Assembly (NCBI GenBank): GCA_023396415.1
Contig: JAEWWJ010000065.1
Coordinates: forward strand, 1-22,042
Length of the DNA stretch: 22,042 nucleotides
DNA from: Bacteroidota bacterium
GTDB taxonomy: Bacteria > Bacteroidota > Bacteroidia > Bacteroidales > F082
Direction: 5' to 3'
Position numbers and translations under genes: made by a program. Positions 7,081 through 15,843 of the stretch are shown here, piece by piece. The first letter of the stretch is position 1. Each line of letters opens with the position of its first letter. Below the pieces are notes generated by a model. It did not search any database. It had not been told where the DNA came from and was given only the letters and a program-made list of their open reading frames with translations.

Positions 7081-8872
7081 AAATCACCTTGCTGTTGTAT
7101 TATTCTTACTTGCATTAATTGTTCCACTAAAGCACATTAAATGCGAGCCGCAACAGGCATTGGCCGATAGTTTGGCAGCAGTGCTTCCACAGCTGCAAGA
7201 AGGCGAGGAAAAAGTGCAATTATTAAATAAAATTGCCATCGCTTTAAGCGAAAAAGACCCGGATAAAGCGCTATATTACAGCCGTCAAGCCCTTTCGATG
7301 GCGACCAATTTACAGTCTATTCCCTCGTGTGCTTTGTCCAATAAAGTGATGGGCGAAATTTTTGAGAAAAAGCACAACTACCAGCCTTCTATCAATTATT
7401 ACCTCATCAGCGTTAAGCATTACAAAAACTTAGGCGATTTAAATGAATTGGCACATCTGCTCAACAAGTTAGGCCACATTTATATCACCAACAACTACGA
7501 TTATGAACAAGGAATGGTTCATTTTAACCAAGCCCTTGCGTATGCAGAAAGTGTTGGCAATCGAATGGAAATGGCTACGGCTTACAATTCAATAGGTGGC
7601 ATTTATTATTATCAAAACGAATTAGACAAGGCCATGTCGTTTTTTAAGGATGCACTGAAAATCCGTGAAGAAATTGGCGATCAAAATGGTATTGCAGCCT
7701 CATTAAACAACTTGGGTGAAATTTATAGATTGAAAAATGATTTTAGTAAAGCACTCGATTTTTACAACCAAGCCATCAAAATAAATGAGGCAACAAAAAA
7801 TTTCAAGTACCTCGCAATCAATTATTTAAATTCAGGATTTGTGTATTCTTCCAAGGAAGAATCGGACTTGGCACTACAATATTATAACAAAAGCATCAGT
7901 TTGAACAGACAAGACAACGACACCTTGGCCCTGATTGTAAGCATGACAGCCCTTGGGAACCATCACAATGCGGCCAACAATTATGATGCTGCCCTGCTTA
8001 CCTTTACCGAAGTTCTTAAGCTGGCCCAAGGTTTCAACGACCTGAATGGTCAACGCGATGCGGGACGAGGATTGAGCATTGCTTATGAAGGCAAAGGAAA
8101 CGTCCGCAAAGCCTTCGACATGTTCAAATTGTACAGCTCATTGAATGATTCGTTGTTTGCGCGCACCAAAGCCGACCAGTTGGATGAATTGTATTCGCGC
8201 TTTACCCTCGACATCAAAGAAAAAGAAATCGCATTAAAAGACAATGAAATTGCTTTGCTGCAACGCGAAAAAAAGATATATCATTTCAGGCAATTGTTGC
8301 TGGCACTGTCATTATTGCTGGTTATTATTGTTACCATACTCGTTTATAGCAAGTTAAGAGCGAAGCAGCGAAAAAATAATTTGATAATGGAACAACAAGC
8401 TGCCCTTAACAAAGCCAAACAAACGGGGATGGAAATTGAGCTGAAAAACAAATCTAACGACCTCACCAACGTGGCTTTGCATCTTGTAGAGAAAAATAAG
8501 TTTCTCTATGAATTGAAAATGGAGCTGAAAAACCTAAAAAATGCACCGGCTGAAGAACGTGAAGAGCGCATTAAAGAGTTGGCAATCAATGTACAGCAAA
8601 GCATTAACCTCCAAAAAGACCTGGATGATTTTCAAAACAACATTGACCAAGTCAACAGAAGCTTCTACCGCAAACTGAAGCAGAAATTCCCTACACTTAC
8701 CAAAAACGAAGAGCGGCTCTGCGCCATGCTGCGGCTGAACCTATCGTCGAAAGAAATTGCAGCTTTAAACAATATTTCCATCCGTGCCGTGGAAATGGGC
8801 CGCTACCGTTTACGCAAAAAACTCGACATCCCCAGTACCACCTCCCTCTCGGATTACCTTCAAGAGCTGTAA
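7073..8872 (+). CDS. TPR-repeat membrane regulator with C-terminal HTH domain
   Basis: A 599-aa protein of the Bacteroidota TPR/HTH sensor type. An N-terminal signal or anchor segment (5-20) is followed by about seven TPR units (roughly 48-360; for example MATAYNSIGGIYYYQNELDK and IAASLNNLGEIYRLKNDFSK), a short coiled coil (370-402), one membrane helix (405-426), a second coiled coil (about 432-520) and a C-terminal LuxR-like helix-turn-helix (about 545-599: LTKNEERLCAMLRLNLSSKE, IAALNNISIRAVEMGRYRLR). The TPR part should be periplasmic and the HTH cytoplasmic, making a one-component transmembrane regulator with no histidine kinase or receiver. The target is unknown. Its start overlaps the stop of the 94-aa membrane protein by 8 bp. 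A hairpin terminator follows immediately. Confidence 0.85.
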   Translation: MNKNHLAVVLFLLALIVPLKHIKCEPQQALADSLAAVLPQLQEGEEKVQLLNKIAIALSEKDPDKALYYSRQALSMATNLQSIPSCALSNKVMGEIFEKKHNYQPSINYYLISVKHYKNLGDLNELAHLLNKLGHIYITNNYDYEQGMVHFNQALAYAESVGNRMEMATAYNSIGGIYYYQNELDKAMSFFKDALKIREEIGDQNGIAASLNNLGEIYRLKNDFSKALDFYNQAIKINEATKNFKYLAINYLNSGFVYSSKEESDLALQYYNKSISLNRQDNDTLALIVSMTALGNHHNAANNYDAALLTFTEVLKLAQGFNDLNGQRDAGRGLSIAYEGKGNVRKAFDMFKLYSSLNDSLFARTKADQLDELYSRFTLDIKEKEIALKDNEIALLQREKKIYHFRQLLLALSLLLVIIVTILVYSKLRAKQRKNNLIMEQQAALNKAKQTGMEIELKNKSNDLTNVALHLVEKNKFLYELKMELKNLKNAPAEEREERIKELAINVQQSINLQKDLDDFQNNIDQVNRSFYRKLKQKFPTLTKNEERLCAMLRLNLSSKEIAALNNISIRAVEMGRYRLRKKLDIPSTTSLSDYLQEL

Positions 8873-8873
8873 A

Positions 8874-8900
8874 AAAAGCAGATGGACTTCATCTGCTTTT
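8874..8900. terminator. Bidirectional intrinsic terminator between the TPR regulator and yebC
   Basis: AAAAGCAGATG (8874-8884) pairs perfectly with CATCTGCTTTT (8890-8900) around a 5-nt loop. The flanking A run (8871-8877) gives a T tract on the minus strand and the stem's own T4 serves the plus strand, so it can end both convergent transcripts. Confidence 0.85.
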
Positions 8901-8924
8901 GAAACATCAATACTTCTCTATCGG

Positions 8925-9635
8925 CTATTCCATATTCGTATAAACAGCCTGAACATCATCGTCGTCTTCAATTTTATCCAGGAGTTTCTCAATATCTACC
9001 TTTTGTTCGTCGGTAAATTGCACCGGACTATTTGGGAAACGCTGCAAACCCGATTTCACAATTTCAAGACCTTTGGCTTCAATGGCATCGTGTAGCGAGC
9101 CGAAATTGGTGTAGTCAGCATACAAAAACAAGGTATCTTCGTGCAATTCAATCTCTTCCAAACCACCATCAATAAGCTCAAGCTCAAGTTCTTCCACATC
9201 AATGCCATCGGTTGCCTTACATTCAAAAACAGCTTTGCGCGTGAACATAAACTCGAGTGATCCGATGGGTACAAAGGAACCACCCGATTTATTGAAATAC
9301 GATTTCACGTTGGCAACGGTGCGGGTTGTGTTGTCGGTGGCACATTCAACGAACACCAAAACGCCATGTGGGCCTTTCCCTTCATAAACAATTTCCACCA
9401 TAGATTCGGCATCTTTTCCCGAGGCTCTTTTAATGGCATTGTCAATATTGTCCTTAGGCATATTTTCAGCCTTGGCATTTTGAATGGCGTTGCGCAGACG
9501 GGCGTTCATCTCGGGGTCAGGACCTCCTTCTTTTGCAGCAATCGTAATCAGCTTGCCCAATTTAGGAAACACTTTCGACATCTTGTCCCAACGTTTTTCT
9601 TTTGCCGCTCTGCGGTATTCAAATGCTCTGCCCAT
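8925..9635 (-). CDS. yebC: YebC/PmpR family protein (TACO1-like)
   Basis: The 236-aa product starts MGRAFEYRRAAKEKRWDKMS, a standard YebC opening, continues with KLGKLITIAAKEGGPDPEMN, RLRNAIQNAKAENMPKDNID, the YEGKGPHGVLVFVECATDN block and the TRTVANVKSYFNKSGGSF segment. Length is typical. YebC/TACO1 proteins were long annotated as transcription regulators; recent work links them to relief of ribosome stalling in translation. The open frame extends to 9698, but the family start is ATG 9635, and a perfect -7 box (TAAATTTG) at 9688-9681 lies inside the longer frame, which supports the shorter form. It is divergent from rmuC and convergent with the TPR regulator. Confidence 0.95.
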   Translation of the reverse strand: MGRAFEYRRAAKEKRWDKMSKVFPKLGKLITIAAKEGGPDPEMNARLRNAIQNAKAENMPKDNIDNAIKRASGKDAESMVEIVYEGKGPHGVLVFVECATDNTTRTVANVKSYFNKSGGSFVPIGSLEFMFTRKAVFECKATDGIDVEELELELIDGGLEEIELHEDTLFLYADYTNFGSLHDAIEAKGLEIVKSGLQRFPNSPVQFTDEQKVDIEKLLDKIEDDDDVQAVYTNME

Positions 9636-9680
9636 AAAAAGTTGTACTATTTGGTATTTTTTAAACTTTAAAAGATGTTG

Positions 9681-9688
9681 CAAATTTA
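9681..9688 (-). promoter_or_regulatory. -7 promoter box of yebC
   Basis: TAAATTTG on the minus strand is a perfect TAnnTTTG match, 46 bp upstream of ATG 9635. It lies within the N-terminally extended open frame and so argues against a start at 9698. Confidence 0.5.
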
Positions 9689-9773
9689 CATAAAGCACTG
9701 CTTAAATCACTATAAACCTCAAAAAAACTCTCTTCTGCCCTCAAATACAATCGATTTTTTTGACCAATATTGC

Positions 9774-9804
9774 TTGTTCATCACCTTTGAAAGCTGCATC
9801 TTTG
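9774..9804 (+). promoter_or_regulatory. Probable promoter of rmuC
   Basis: TTG (9774-9776) and CATCTTTG (9797-9804, one mismatch to TAnnTTTG) are separated by 20 bp, a good Bacteroidota -33/-7 layout, and lie 28 bp before the ATG at 9833. Confidence 0.5.
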
Positions 9805-9832
9805 TAACTCCATCATCCAATCACTCTTACTC

Positions 9833-11458
9833 ATGGAAAACCTCCTCATGCCCCTTCAAATTCTGCTTCTCATCTCCTTCGTCGCTCTAGGAATAATGAT
9901 TTTAAATGCCATCAAGCAACTGAAAACCAACAATGAAGCTGCCAACAAGATGGACACCCTTGAAAAAGGAATCCTCCGTATGGAATCGGCCATTAAAGAT
10001 GATTTCAGAAATAACCGTGAGGAATTGGGCAGCAACTTCAATAAATTTCAGCAGAGCTTCCTCCACACACTGAGTGAAATTAGCTTGGCCCAGCGTGAAG
10101 ACATCAAAGCCATGCAAGAAAGTAACCGATTGATATTGGCCGAATTAAACAAAACGATGGAAGAAAAACTCAGCCGCTTGACCGAAAAAAGCGAGCTCAG
10201 CAACAAAGAAAACCGCGAAGAGCTGTCGCGAAGCCTACTTCTCATCAACGACCAAATCAAAAACCGCTTAGAAGAAAGTGCCCTGGCACAGAAAACCCAA
10301 AATGAAAGCAGCCTCCAACAAATGGATCTGATACAAACCAAACTCGACCAAAAACTTACCCAACTGGCCGAGCAGTTTCAGCGCAATGCCGCTGAGATTA
10401 GGGAAAGTATGCAGCAAGCTTTGCGTGAATTTCAAACCAGCTTCACAGCCAACGTAAAGGACTTTAACGATTTACAAAAACAAAAGTTTATTGACCTCGA
10501 AAAGAAACAAGATGTCTTGATACAAACCACCGAGCTGAAACTCGAGAAGATGCGCGAAACCGTGGACGAAAAGCTGCAAAAAACACTCGAAACACGCTTG
10601 GGTCAGTCGTTTGAGCTGGTGAGCAAACAGTTAGAAAGCGTTCAAAAAGGATTGGGCGAGATGCAAACCCTTGCGCAAGATGTGGGCGGACTCAAACGCG
10701 TACTCACCAATGTGAAAACACGCGGTGTGATGGGCGAAATTCAGTTGGGCAATATTCTCGAACAGATTCTAGCACCCGAACAATACGAAACCAACGTAAA
10801 AACCAAACGCTCCAGTGGCGACCATGTTGAGTTTGCCATCAAACTGCCCGGTCGCAGCGACAACGACCAGCCGGTGTATCTGCCCATTGATGCCAAGTTT
10901 CCGCAAGAAGCCTACCATTTGCTGCAAATGGCTTACGACGAAGCCAGCGTAGCGAAGGCCGAAGAAGCCAACCGCACACTCGTTACCAGCATCAAAAAAT
11001 TCGCTAAAGACATCCGCGACAAATACCTCGATCCGCCCTTCACCACCGACTTTGCCATTATGTTTCTCCCTATCGAAGGCCTCTACGCCGAGGTGGTGCG
11101 CAACACCGATCTGGTGGAACAACTCCAGCGCGAATTTAAAATCATCATCACAGGCCCCACCACCCTCGCCGCCATCCTCAACAGCCTGCAGATGGGATTC
11201 AAAACCCTCGCCATCCAAAAAAGAAGCAGTGAGGTATGGGAAATTCTTGGTGCTGTAAAAACAGAATTTTCTAAGTTTGGAGGCATCCTCGACAGGGCCC
11301 AGAAAAAAATCAACGAAGCCAGCAATGACATTGACCAGCTGGTGTCAACCCGCACCAGAGCCATTGAACGCAAACTCAAAAAAGTGCAGGAATTGCCGCA
11401 ATCGCAAACCATTATTCTTCTCGACGATGGACTGACCGAAGAAGAGGAAGACAAATAA
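9833..11458 (+). CDS. rmuC: DNA recombination protein RmuC
   Basis: The 541-aa protein has an N-terminal membrane helix (about 7-26), a long coiled coil (about 35-270, with many Glu/Lys/Gln heptads) and the RmuC domain (about 270-510), including QDVGGLKRVLTNVKTRGVMG, EIQLGNILEQILAPEQYETN, LPIDAKFPQEAY and FLPIEGLYAEVVR. The PIDAKFP segment belongs to the PD-(D/E)XK-like nuclease core proposed for this family. RmuC limits recombination at short inverted repeats in E. coli; the exact reaction is not settled. It is preceded by its own promoter and is convergent with the DnaE-like gene, the two stops being 8 bp apart with no terminator between them. Confidence 0.95.
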   Translation: MENLLMPLQILLLISFVALGIMILNAIKQLKTNNEAANKMDTLEKGILRMESAIKDDFRNNREELGSNFNKFQQSFLHTLSEISLAQREDIKAMQESNRLILAELNKTMEEKLSRLTEKSELSNKENREELSRSLLLINDQIKNRLEESALAQKTQNESSLQQMDLIQTKLDQKLTQLAEQFQRNAAEIRESMQQALREFQTSFTANVKDFNDLQKQKFIDLEKKQDVLIQTTELKLEKMRETVDEKLQKTLETRLGQSFELVSKQLESVQKGLGEMQTLAQDVGGLKRVLTNVKTRGVMGEIQLGNILEQILAPEQYETNVKTKRSSGDHVEFAIKLPGRSDNDQPVYLPIDAKFPQEAYHLLQMAYDEASVAKAEEANRTLVTSIKKFAKDIRDKYLDPPFTTDFAIMFLPIEGLYAEVVRNTDLVEQLQREFKIIITGPTTLAAILNSLQMGFKTLAIQKRSSEVWEILGAVKTEFSKFGGILDRAQKKINEASNDIDQLVSTRTRAIERKLKKVQELPQSQTIILLDDGLTEEEEDK

Positions 11459-11466
11459 CTTCTTTT

Positions 11467-14409
11467 CTACCCCTGTCGCGGATCGGCTTTCATGGGCATG
11501 CGTGCCATTTTCTCCACTTCGAGTGTGGGATAGCCAAACTCCTCCACCACTTTTCCGAGCATCAAATAAATGCCCGCTCCCTGAAAAGAATACGCCTTGA
11601 GCGAAGGCGGAAAATGAACCGTATCAAACAGCTCACCCGTTGAATCTACAAAAGTGCCAAAGTTCATCAACTCGCCCCTTACCGTTTTTACATATTTAAT
11701 GGTAACCAACTTACCTATCATGCGGTGTTTGCGGCCTACAGCCGACAACATCGCGTTGGCCTGTATCTCGCCTCTGAAGCCGGTTTGAAGCAAATCGAAA
11801 TCCGACAAAGACACCGGAAAACCCAAAAGCTCAATTTCATCGTAGGCATCCTCTATCCTGCTTCCTTCCAGCTCAGGCAAACGGTAATGACGTGCCTCTT
11901 CTTTAAAAAGAAAACTTTGATTTTCAGTTGAATGGCTCTTTTTTTGATACAGATGCGACTCCCACAACAAGCCTGCTTTAGGCTGTCGCGTAAAGGCAAA
12001 CGCCCCCACCCTAATGAGCAAAATCAGCTGCTCCATGGACGGATGCACCCTATCAATAAAATCATGTAAACTGCCATAAACACCGCCGCGCTGTCGTTCG
12101 GCCACCAACTGTCGGGCCAACTTTTCCTCCAATCCGGCCACATGCACAAAGCCGACAAACACGGTTTCGGCTTTCACCGAAGTGAGATAAACACTTTGGT
12201 TGACGCAAGGCAAATGCACCGTTGCCCCCTGCCGTTTGGCCTCGTTGAAATACACCCAAGTGTGGTAAAAACCTCCAAAATTATTGATGACCGCCACCTG
12301 AAACTCCAACGGATAATGCGCCTTGAGGTAAAGACTTTGAAAACTCTCCACAGCGTAAGAGGCCGAGTGGGCCTTGGAAAATGAATAGCCGGCAAAGGAT
12401 TCAATTTGTCGCCATACCTCCTTGACAACAGCTTCAGGATAACCCCTTTGCGCACAATTTGAAAAAAAACGATGCACAATCTCCTCAAACTCGTTTTGCT
12501 TCCGTTTTTTGCCACTCATAATGCGGCGCAACACATCGGCATCGGCCAGATCGAGGCCGGCAAAATGATGGCATACCTTGAGCACATCCTCCTGATACAC
12601 CATCACACCATAGGTTTCCTTCAGCTGATGCTCCATCACCGGATGGATATAACTAAAGGCTTTCGGATGGTGAAACCGGTGAATGTACTCGCGCATCATC
12701 CCCGATTTGGCCACACCCGGCCTGATGATGGAGCTGGCGGCCACCAAAGTGAGGTAATTGTCGCAACGCAGCTTCCGCAACAAGCCACGCATGGCCGGAC
12801 TTTCGATATAAAAACAACCGTTGGTTTCGGCATTGCGCAGTTGCTGCTGTACCTTGGGATCGCTCTTAAACCTTTGAACATCATGAATATCCACAGTGAT
12901 TCCTCTGTTTTCGCGAACGAGATCGGCAGCTTCTTTGATATGACCTATGCCCCGCTGGCTGAGGATATCGAGTTTTTCGTAGCCCAACTCCTCCGAAACA
13001 TACATGTCCCATTGGGTCGTTAAAAACCCTTTGGGAGGCATATCGAGTGCCACATATTGTGTGATGGGCTCTTCGGAAATGAGGATGCCACCGGCATGGA
13101 TGCCCCTCTGATTGGGAAAATCGAGGATGTGCTGCGCCAGTTCGTGGATGTGACGTGTGTGTTCGTTGAGGTTGTAATAGCGGTTGGGATTGGCCGACAA
13201 CTCATCAATTTCTGCCTTGGGCAAGCCGTGCACTTTGCCCAGCTCACGATAGATGGACTTGCCGCGAAAAGTAGAAATGGTACCCAGCAAGGCTGTATGT
13301 TGGTGGCCATACCTTTTAAAGATGTAATCAATCACCTCATCGCGTTCTTTCCAGGAATAATCAATGTCGAAATCGGGCGGACTGGTACGTTTAGGATTAA
13401 GGAAACGCTCGAAATACAGATCAAGTTCGATGGGATCAACATCGGTGATGCGTAAACAATAGGCCACCACGCTGTTGGCTCCGCTGCCGCGACCCACGTG
13501 GTAAAAGCCGCGCGACATAGAATAACGGATCACATCCCAGGTGATGAGAAAATAAGCCGAAAAGCCCAAGTTATCAATGATGGTAAGCTCATCGGTAACC
13601 CTTTTGCGCGCTTGTTCGTTGAGGCTGCCATAGCGGTAGGCCATCCCATCCAAAGCCAATTTTTGGAGCAAAGCACGGTCGTCGTTTCGGCTGCCGGTAA
13701 AGGTTTTTCTGTTTTTGATGGTCGAAAAATCGAAGTCAATCCCACAATCATCTTGCAAAAGTTGGGTGTTGCGCAGCAGCTCGGGATACAGCGCAAAAGC
13801 AGCACCCAGGGTTTCGGGAGGCAACATCACTTCGTCATGATCGGCATGTTGCGAAGGCAAAAGCTTACTCAGCAAGATGTTATGATCAATCGCCCGCAGA
13901 TTTTTGTGGATATACCATGCCGCCTCATCGCTGAAAGTCACCGGCTGAAGCAGCAGCAGTTTGTCCTTCTTGAGTTCCCTCTCGGTTCTGAGCAATTTGG
14001 GCACCTGCGACAAACGCACTCCAAGAAACTCATTGTCAGTCAGCTGCGTGGCCATCCGTGTCCCGAAAGGGTAAATCACAACCACATCGTGGAGAGCGGG
14101 AGCCTTTTGCGGATAAGCCAAACCGCTGAGGTTGTGCTGCGTCAACATTTCGTTCAAAGCCCTGAATCCATTGTTGTTGCGCGCCAAAGCGACGTACAAC
14201 AGCTCATCGCCATTGCGAAACTCAACACCGGCGATAGGTTTCATGCCCTTGCGGCGACAAGCTTTCACAAAGTCAACCATCCCCATCGTGTTGTTGATGT
14301 CGGTGAGGGCCAAGGTTTGAATGCCCAAACTTTGGGCACGATCAACAAGGCTTTCGATGGAGAACATGCCGTAGCGTAAGCTGTAATAGCTGTGGTTGTT
14401 GAGGTACAT
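11467..14409 (-). CDS. DnaE-like DNA polymerase III alpha subunit (short, accessory type)
   Basis: This 980-aa C-family polymerase is shorter than replicative DnaE (about 1160 or more). A PHP domain occupies about 1-200. The palm carries the catalytic PDFDID (Asp346, Asp348), and the third Asp is Asp480 in YEKLDILSQ. GRGSGANSVVAYCL precedes the palm aspartates, HTALLGTISTFRGK follows them, and the fingers/HhH region includes GYSFSKAHSASYAVESFQSL. A C-terminal OB fold (about 885-970, IGKLVTIKYVKTVRGELMNF) closes it. The first PHP metal motif, usually HxH, reads NNH (residues 4-6), so PHP nuclease activity is probably impaired. Length and features resemble the second, translesion-type DnaE that in Bacteroidota often sits beside dinB or imuB-like genes; neither is here. 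The partner genes and SOS control are therefore unproven. Confidence 0.9.
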   Translation of the reverse strand: MYLNNHSYYSLRYGMFSIESLVDRAQSLGIQTLALTDINNTMGMVDFVKACRRKGMKPIAGVEFRNGDELLYVALARNNNGFRALNEMLTQHNLSGLAYPQKAPALHDVVVIYPFGTRMATQLTDNEFLGVRLSQVPKLLRTERELKKDKLLLLQPVTFSDEAAWYIHKNLRAIDHNILLSKLLPSQHADHDEVMLPPETLGAAFALYPELLRNTQLLQDDCGIDFDFSTIKNRKTFTGSRNDDRALLQKLALDGMAYRYGSLNEQARKRVTDELTIIDNLGFSAYFLITWDVIRYSMSRGFYHVGRGSGANSVVAYCLRITDVDPIELDLYFERFLNPKRTSPPDFDIDYSWKERDEVIDYIFKRYGHQHTALLGTISTFRGKSIYRELGKVHGLPKAEIDELSANPNRYYNLNEHTRHIHELAQHILDFPNQRGIHAGGILISEEPITQYVALDMPPKGFLTTQWDMYVSEELGYEKLDILSQRGIGHIKEAADLVRENRGITVDIHDVQRFKSDPKVQQQLRNAETNGCFYIESPAMRGLLRKLRCDNYLTLVAASSIIRPGVAKSGMMREYIHRFHHPKAFSYIHPVMEHQLKETYGVMVYQEDVLKVCHHFAGLDLADADVLRRIMSGKKRKQNEFEEIVHRFFSNCAQRGYPEAVVKEVWRQIESFAGYSFSKAHSASYAVESFQSLYLKAHYPLEFQVAVINNFGGFYHTWVYFNEAKRQGATVHLPCVNQSVYLTSVKAETVFVGFVHVAGLEEKLARQLVAERQRGGVYGSLHDFIDRVHPSMEQLILLIRVGAFAFTRQPKAGLLWESHLYQKKSHSTENQSFLFKEEARHYRLPELEGSRIEDAYDEIELLGFPVSLSDFDLLQTGFRGEIQANAMLSAVGRKHRMIGKLVTIKYVKTVRGELMNFGTFVDSTGELFDTVHFPPSLKAYSFQGAGIYLMLGKVVEEFGYPTLEVEKMARMPMKADPRQG

Positions 14410-14519
14410 CAGAAAATCAACGAAATGTTACAACCCATTGAAAAAGAAACCACCAAGAGCGCCACGAGAAGCAGCTCAACACAGCAAAACGCAAGTGAAT
14501 ACCAATGAATGACATACAT
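14409..14519 (-). CDS. Possible 36-aa hydrophobic peptide coupled to the dnaE-like gene
   Basis: An ATG at 14519 opens a 36-codon frame whose TGA shares one base with the dnaE-like ATG (TGATG), a classic coupling arrangement. The peptide is hydrophobic (VELLLVALLVVSF) and would form one membrane helix. Against it: the plus-strand DNA here (ACCACCAAGAGCGCCACGAG) looks like low-complexity intergenic filler common in Bacteroidota, no ribosome site or clear promoter was seen, and I know no family. It may be a chance frame or a leader. Confidence 0.2.
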   Translation of the reverse strand: MYVIHWYSLAFCCVELLLVALLVVSFSMGCNISLIF

Positions 14520-14620
14520 ATGATTTGATTAGTTTTTAGTCATAAAATACGCCATTAAATTAATCATTTTGCTGAATGAAGCACAGTGTTGGAAGGAAAT
14601 ATTTTTGTTCGCCTTTAGCG

Positions 14621-14678
14621 TTTTGCGTTCGGCGTTTTTGCCCCTACTATTGGGTCATTCCAAACGCCAAACGCAAAA
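14621..14678. repeat. Imperfect inverted repeat downstream of glutaminase
   Basis: TTTTGCGTT (14621-14629) pairs with 14670-14678 and GGCGTTT (14631-14637) pairs with 14662-14668; a single C/A mismatch separates the two blocks, giving 16 pairs around a 24-nt loop. It lies 19 bp beyond the glutaminase stop. There is no downstream T tract on either strand, so it may be a palindromic intergenic repeat or RNA-stabilising stem rather than an intrinsic terminator. The rest of the 14520-14696 gap holds nothing I can identify. Confidence 0.5.
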
Positions 14679-14696
14679 AAACCCTTGCTTTAAAAA

Positions 14697-15611
14697 TCAA
14701 AAGATTGACAGCTGAGTTTCGGTGGTGAAAAGTTCCAGAAACTTCATTCCACGGTAGGAGTTTCCTTTTGGGTTGAGTTTGGGACTGAGCACAGCGATGC
14801 AGTATTTGTTGGGATGGATGGCCATGATGCCTCCGCCCACGCCGCTTTTGCCGGGTAGGCCTACCCTGAAGGCAAATTCACCCGACTCATCGTAAAAGCC
14901 ACAAGTTTGCATGATGGCGTTGATACGCTTGGCCTGACTCGAGGTTAAAAACCGCTCGGTGAAGCTGGTGCTAAAATTTTCTGTAGCCAAAAAAAGAAAA
15001 GCTTTCGACATTTCAGAGCAGCTCATCTCTAACGAACAGATGTTGAAATAAAAATCGAGTACCTCGTCAGGATCGTTGATGATGTTGCCAAACGACTTGA
15101 TGAAATGACACAAAGCGATGTTGCGGTAACCCACCATCCTTTCTGATTCGACTATGCGGGCTGAATAGTCTAAGGTTTTAATGCCCGTAATGTGACGACA
15201 AAAGGACAAAAAATCAACTTTTGGCTGCTGCAACTGCGTAATCAAGATGTCGCAAACCACCAATGCACCGGCATTCACAAACGGGTTTCTTGGAATCCCT
15301 TTGTCAAGCTCAAGCTGACTGAGTGAGTTAAAGGCAGTACCCGATGGCTCAACACCCAAGCGCTCCCAGAGGTTTTCGCCCAAAATACTGTAAGCTAAGC
15401 TGAGTGTCAGCACTTTGGAGATGCTTTGCAATGAAAATTTCAAATCGTAATCGCCAACTCCGTAATTCTGATGATCCACAGAAGTGATGTGCACTGCAAA
15501 ACTATCGGGATTTACTTTGGCCAACTCAGGGATATAGGAGGCCAACTCGCCGATATTTTCAGTCGCCTTCACCTTTTGGTAAACGGATTCGATAATTGTT
15601 TGGTAATTCAT
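14697..15611 (-). CDS. glsA: Glutaminase (serine-dependent, GlsA type)
   Basis: The 304-aa protein matches GlsA glutaminases, which hydrolyse L-glutamine to glutamate and ammonia in the cytoplasm. Visible hallmarks are the SxxK catalytic dyad QSISKV (Ser63, Lys66), EPSGTAFNS, NPFVNAGALVVCD, a ERMVGYRN segment and the C-terminal LPGKSGVGGGIMAI block. Length is standard for the family. The open frame extends upstream to 15851 (80 extra codons), but family homology starts at ATG 15611. The extension has no recognisable domain, its first ATG overlaps a small upstream ORF, and it contains a perfect -7 box at 15696-15689. The upstream stretch is therefore annotated as leader. No GAD or amino-acid antiporter is adjacent, so there is no direct sign of an acid-resistance operon. 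Confidence 0.92.
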   Translation of the reverse strand: MNYQTIIESVYQKVKATENIGELASYIPELAKVNPDSFAVHITSVDHQNYGVGDYDLKFSLQSISKVLTLSLAYSILGENLWERLGVEPSGTAFNSLSQLELDKGIPRNPFVNAGALVVCDILITQLQQPKVDFLSFCRHITGIKTLDYSARIVESERMVGYRNIALCHFIKSFGNIINDPDEVLDFYFNICSLEMSCSEMSKAFLFLATENFSTSFTERFLTSSQAKRINAIMQTCGFYDESGEFAFRVGLPGKSGVGGGIMAIHPNKYCIAVLSPKLNPKGNSYRGMKFLELFTTETQLSIF

Positions 15612-15688
15612 CTTTTCTGTTGCTTGTAGTTTCAAAATCGTCGAAAGTGCCTTTTTGTTCCAGTGCTCACCGGCCACACCTACCGGCA

Positions 15689-15696
15689 CAAAGATA
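15689..15696 (-). promoter_or_regulatory. Probable -7 box and leader of glsA
   Basis: TATCTTTG on the minus strand is a perfect TAnnTTTG match 77 bp upstream of ATG 15611. It would give a leader of about 70 nt containing two CCGG blocks and GTGC/GCAC arms (about 15667-15690) that can fold into a short hairpin. No -33 match was seen at the expected distance. Confidence 0.4.
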
Positions 15697-15843
15697 CAGC
15701 TTTGGCGCGAGGTTTTTGAGCTTTCTAATGGACCAAGGTCAGGTGTTGGCTTCACCAAATTCCTTTCCAACGGCAGCAACCTATCATAAAAAAACCTATC
15801 CATCACAACGACAGATCGGTTTTTATCACAAAATATCAGAAGC

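Noticed and set aside
9636..9698. 21-residue N-terminal extension of YebC
   Set aside because: YebC proteins begin MGRAFEYRR; the extension overlaps the promoter box.
13498..14379. 293-codon plus-strand frame opposite the dnaE-like gene
   Set aside because: Shadow of the polymerase frame; no signal, domain or promoter, and the minus-strand frame has full family motifs.
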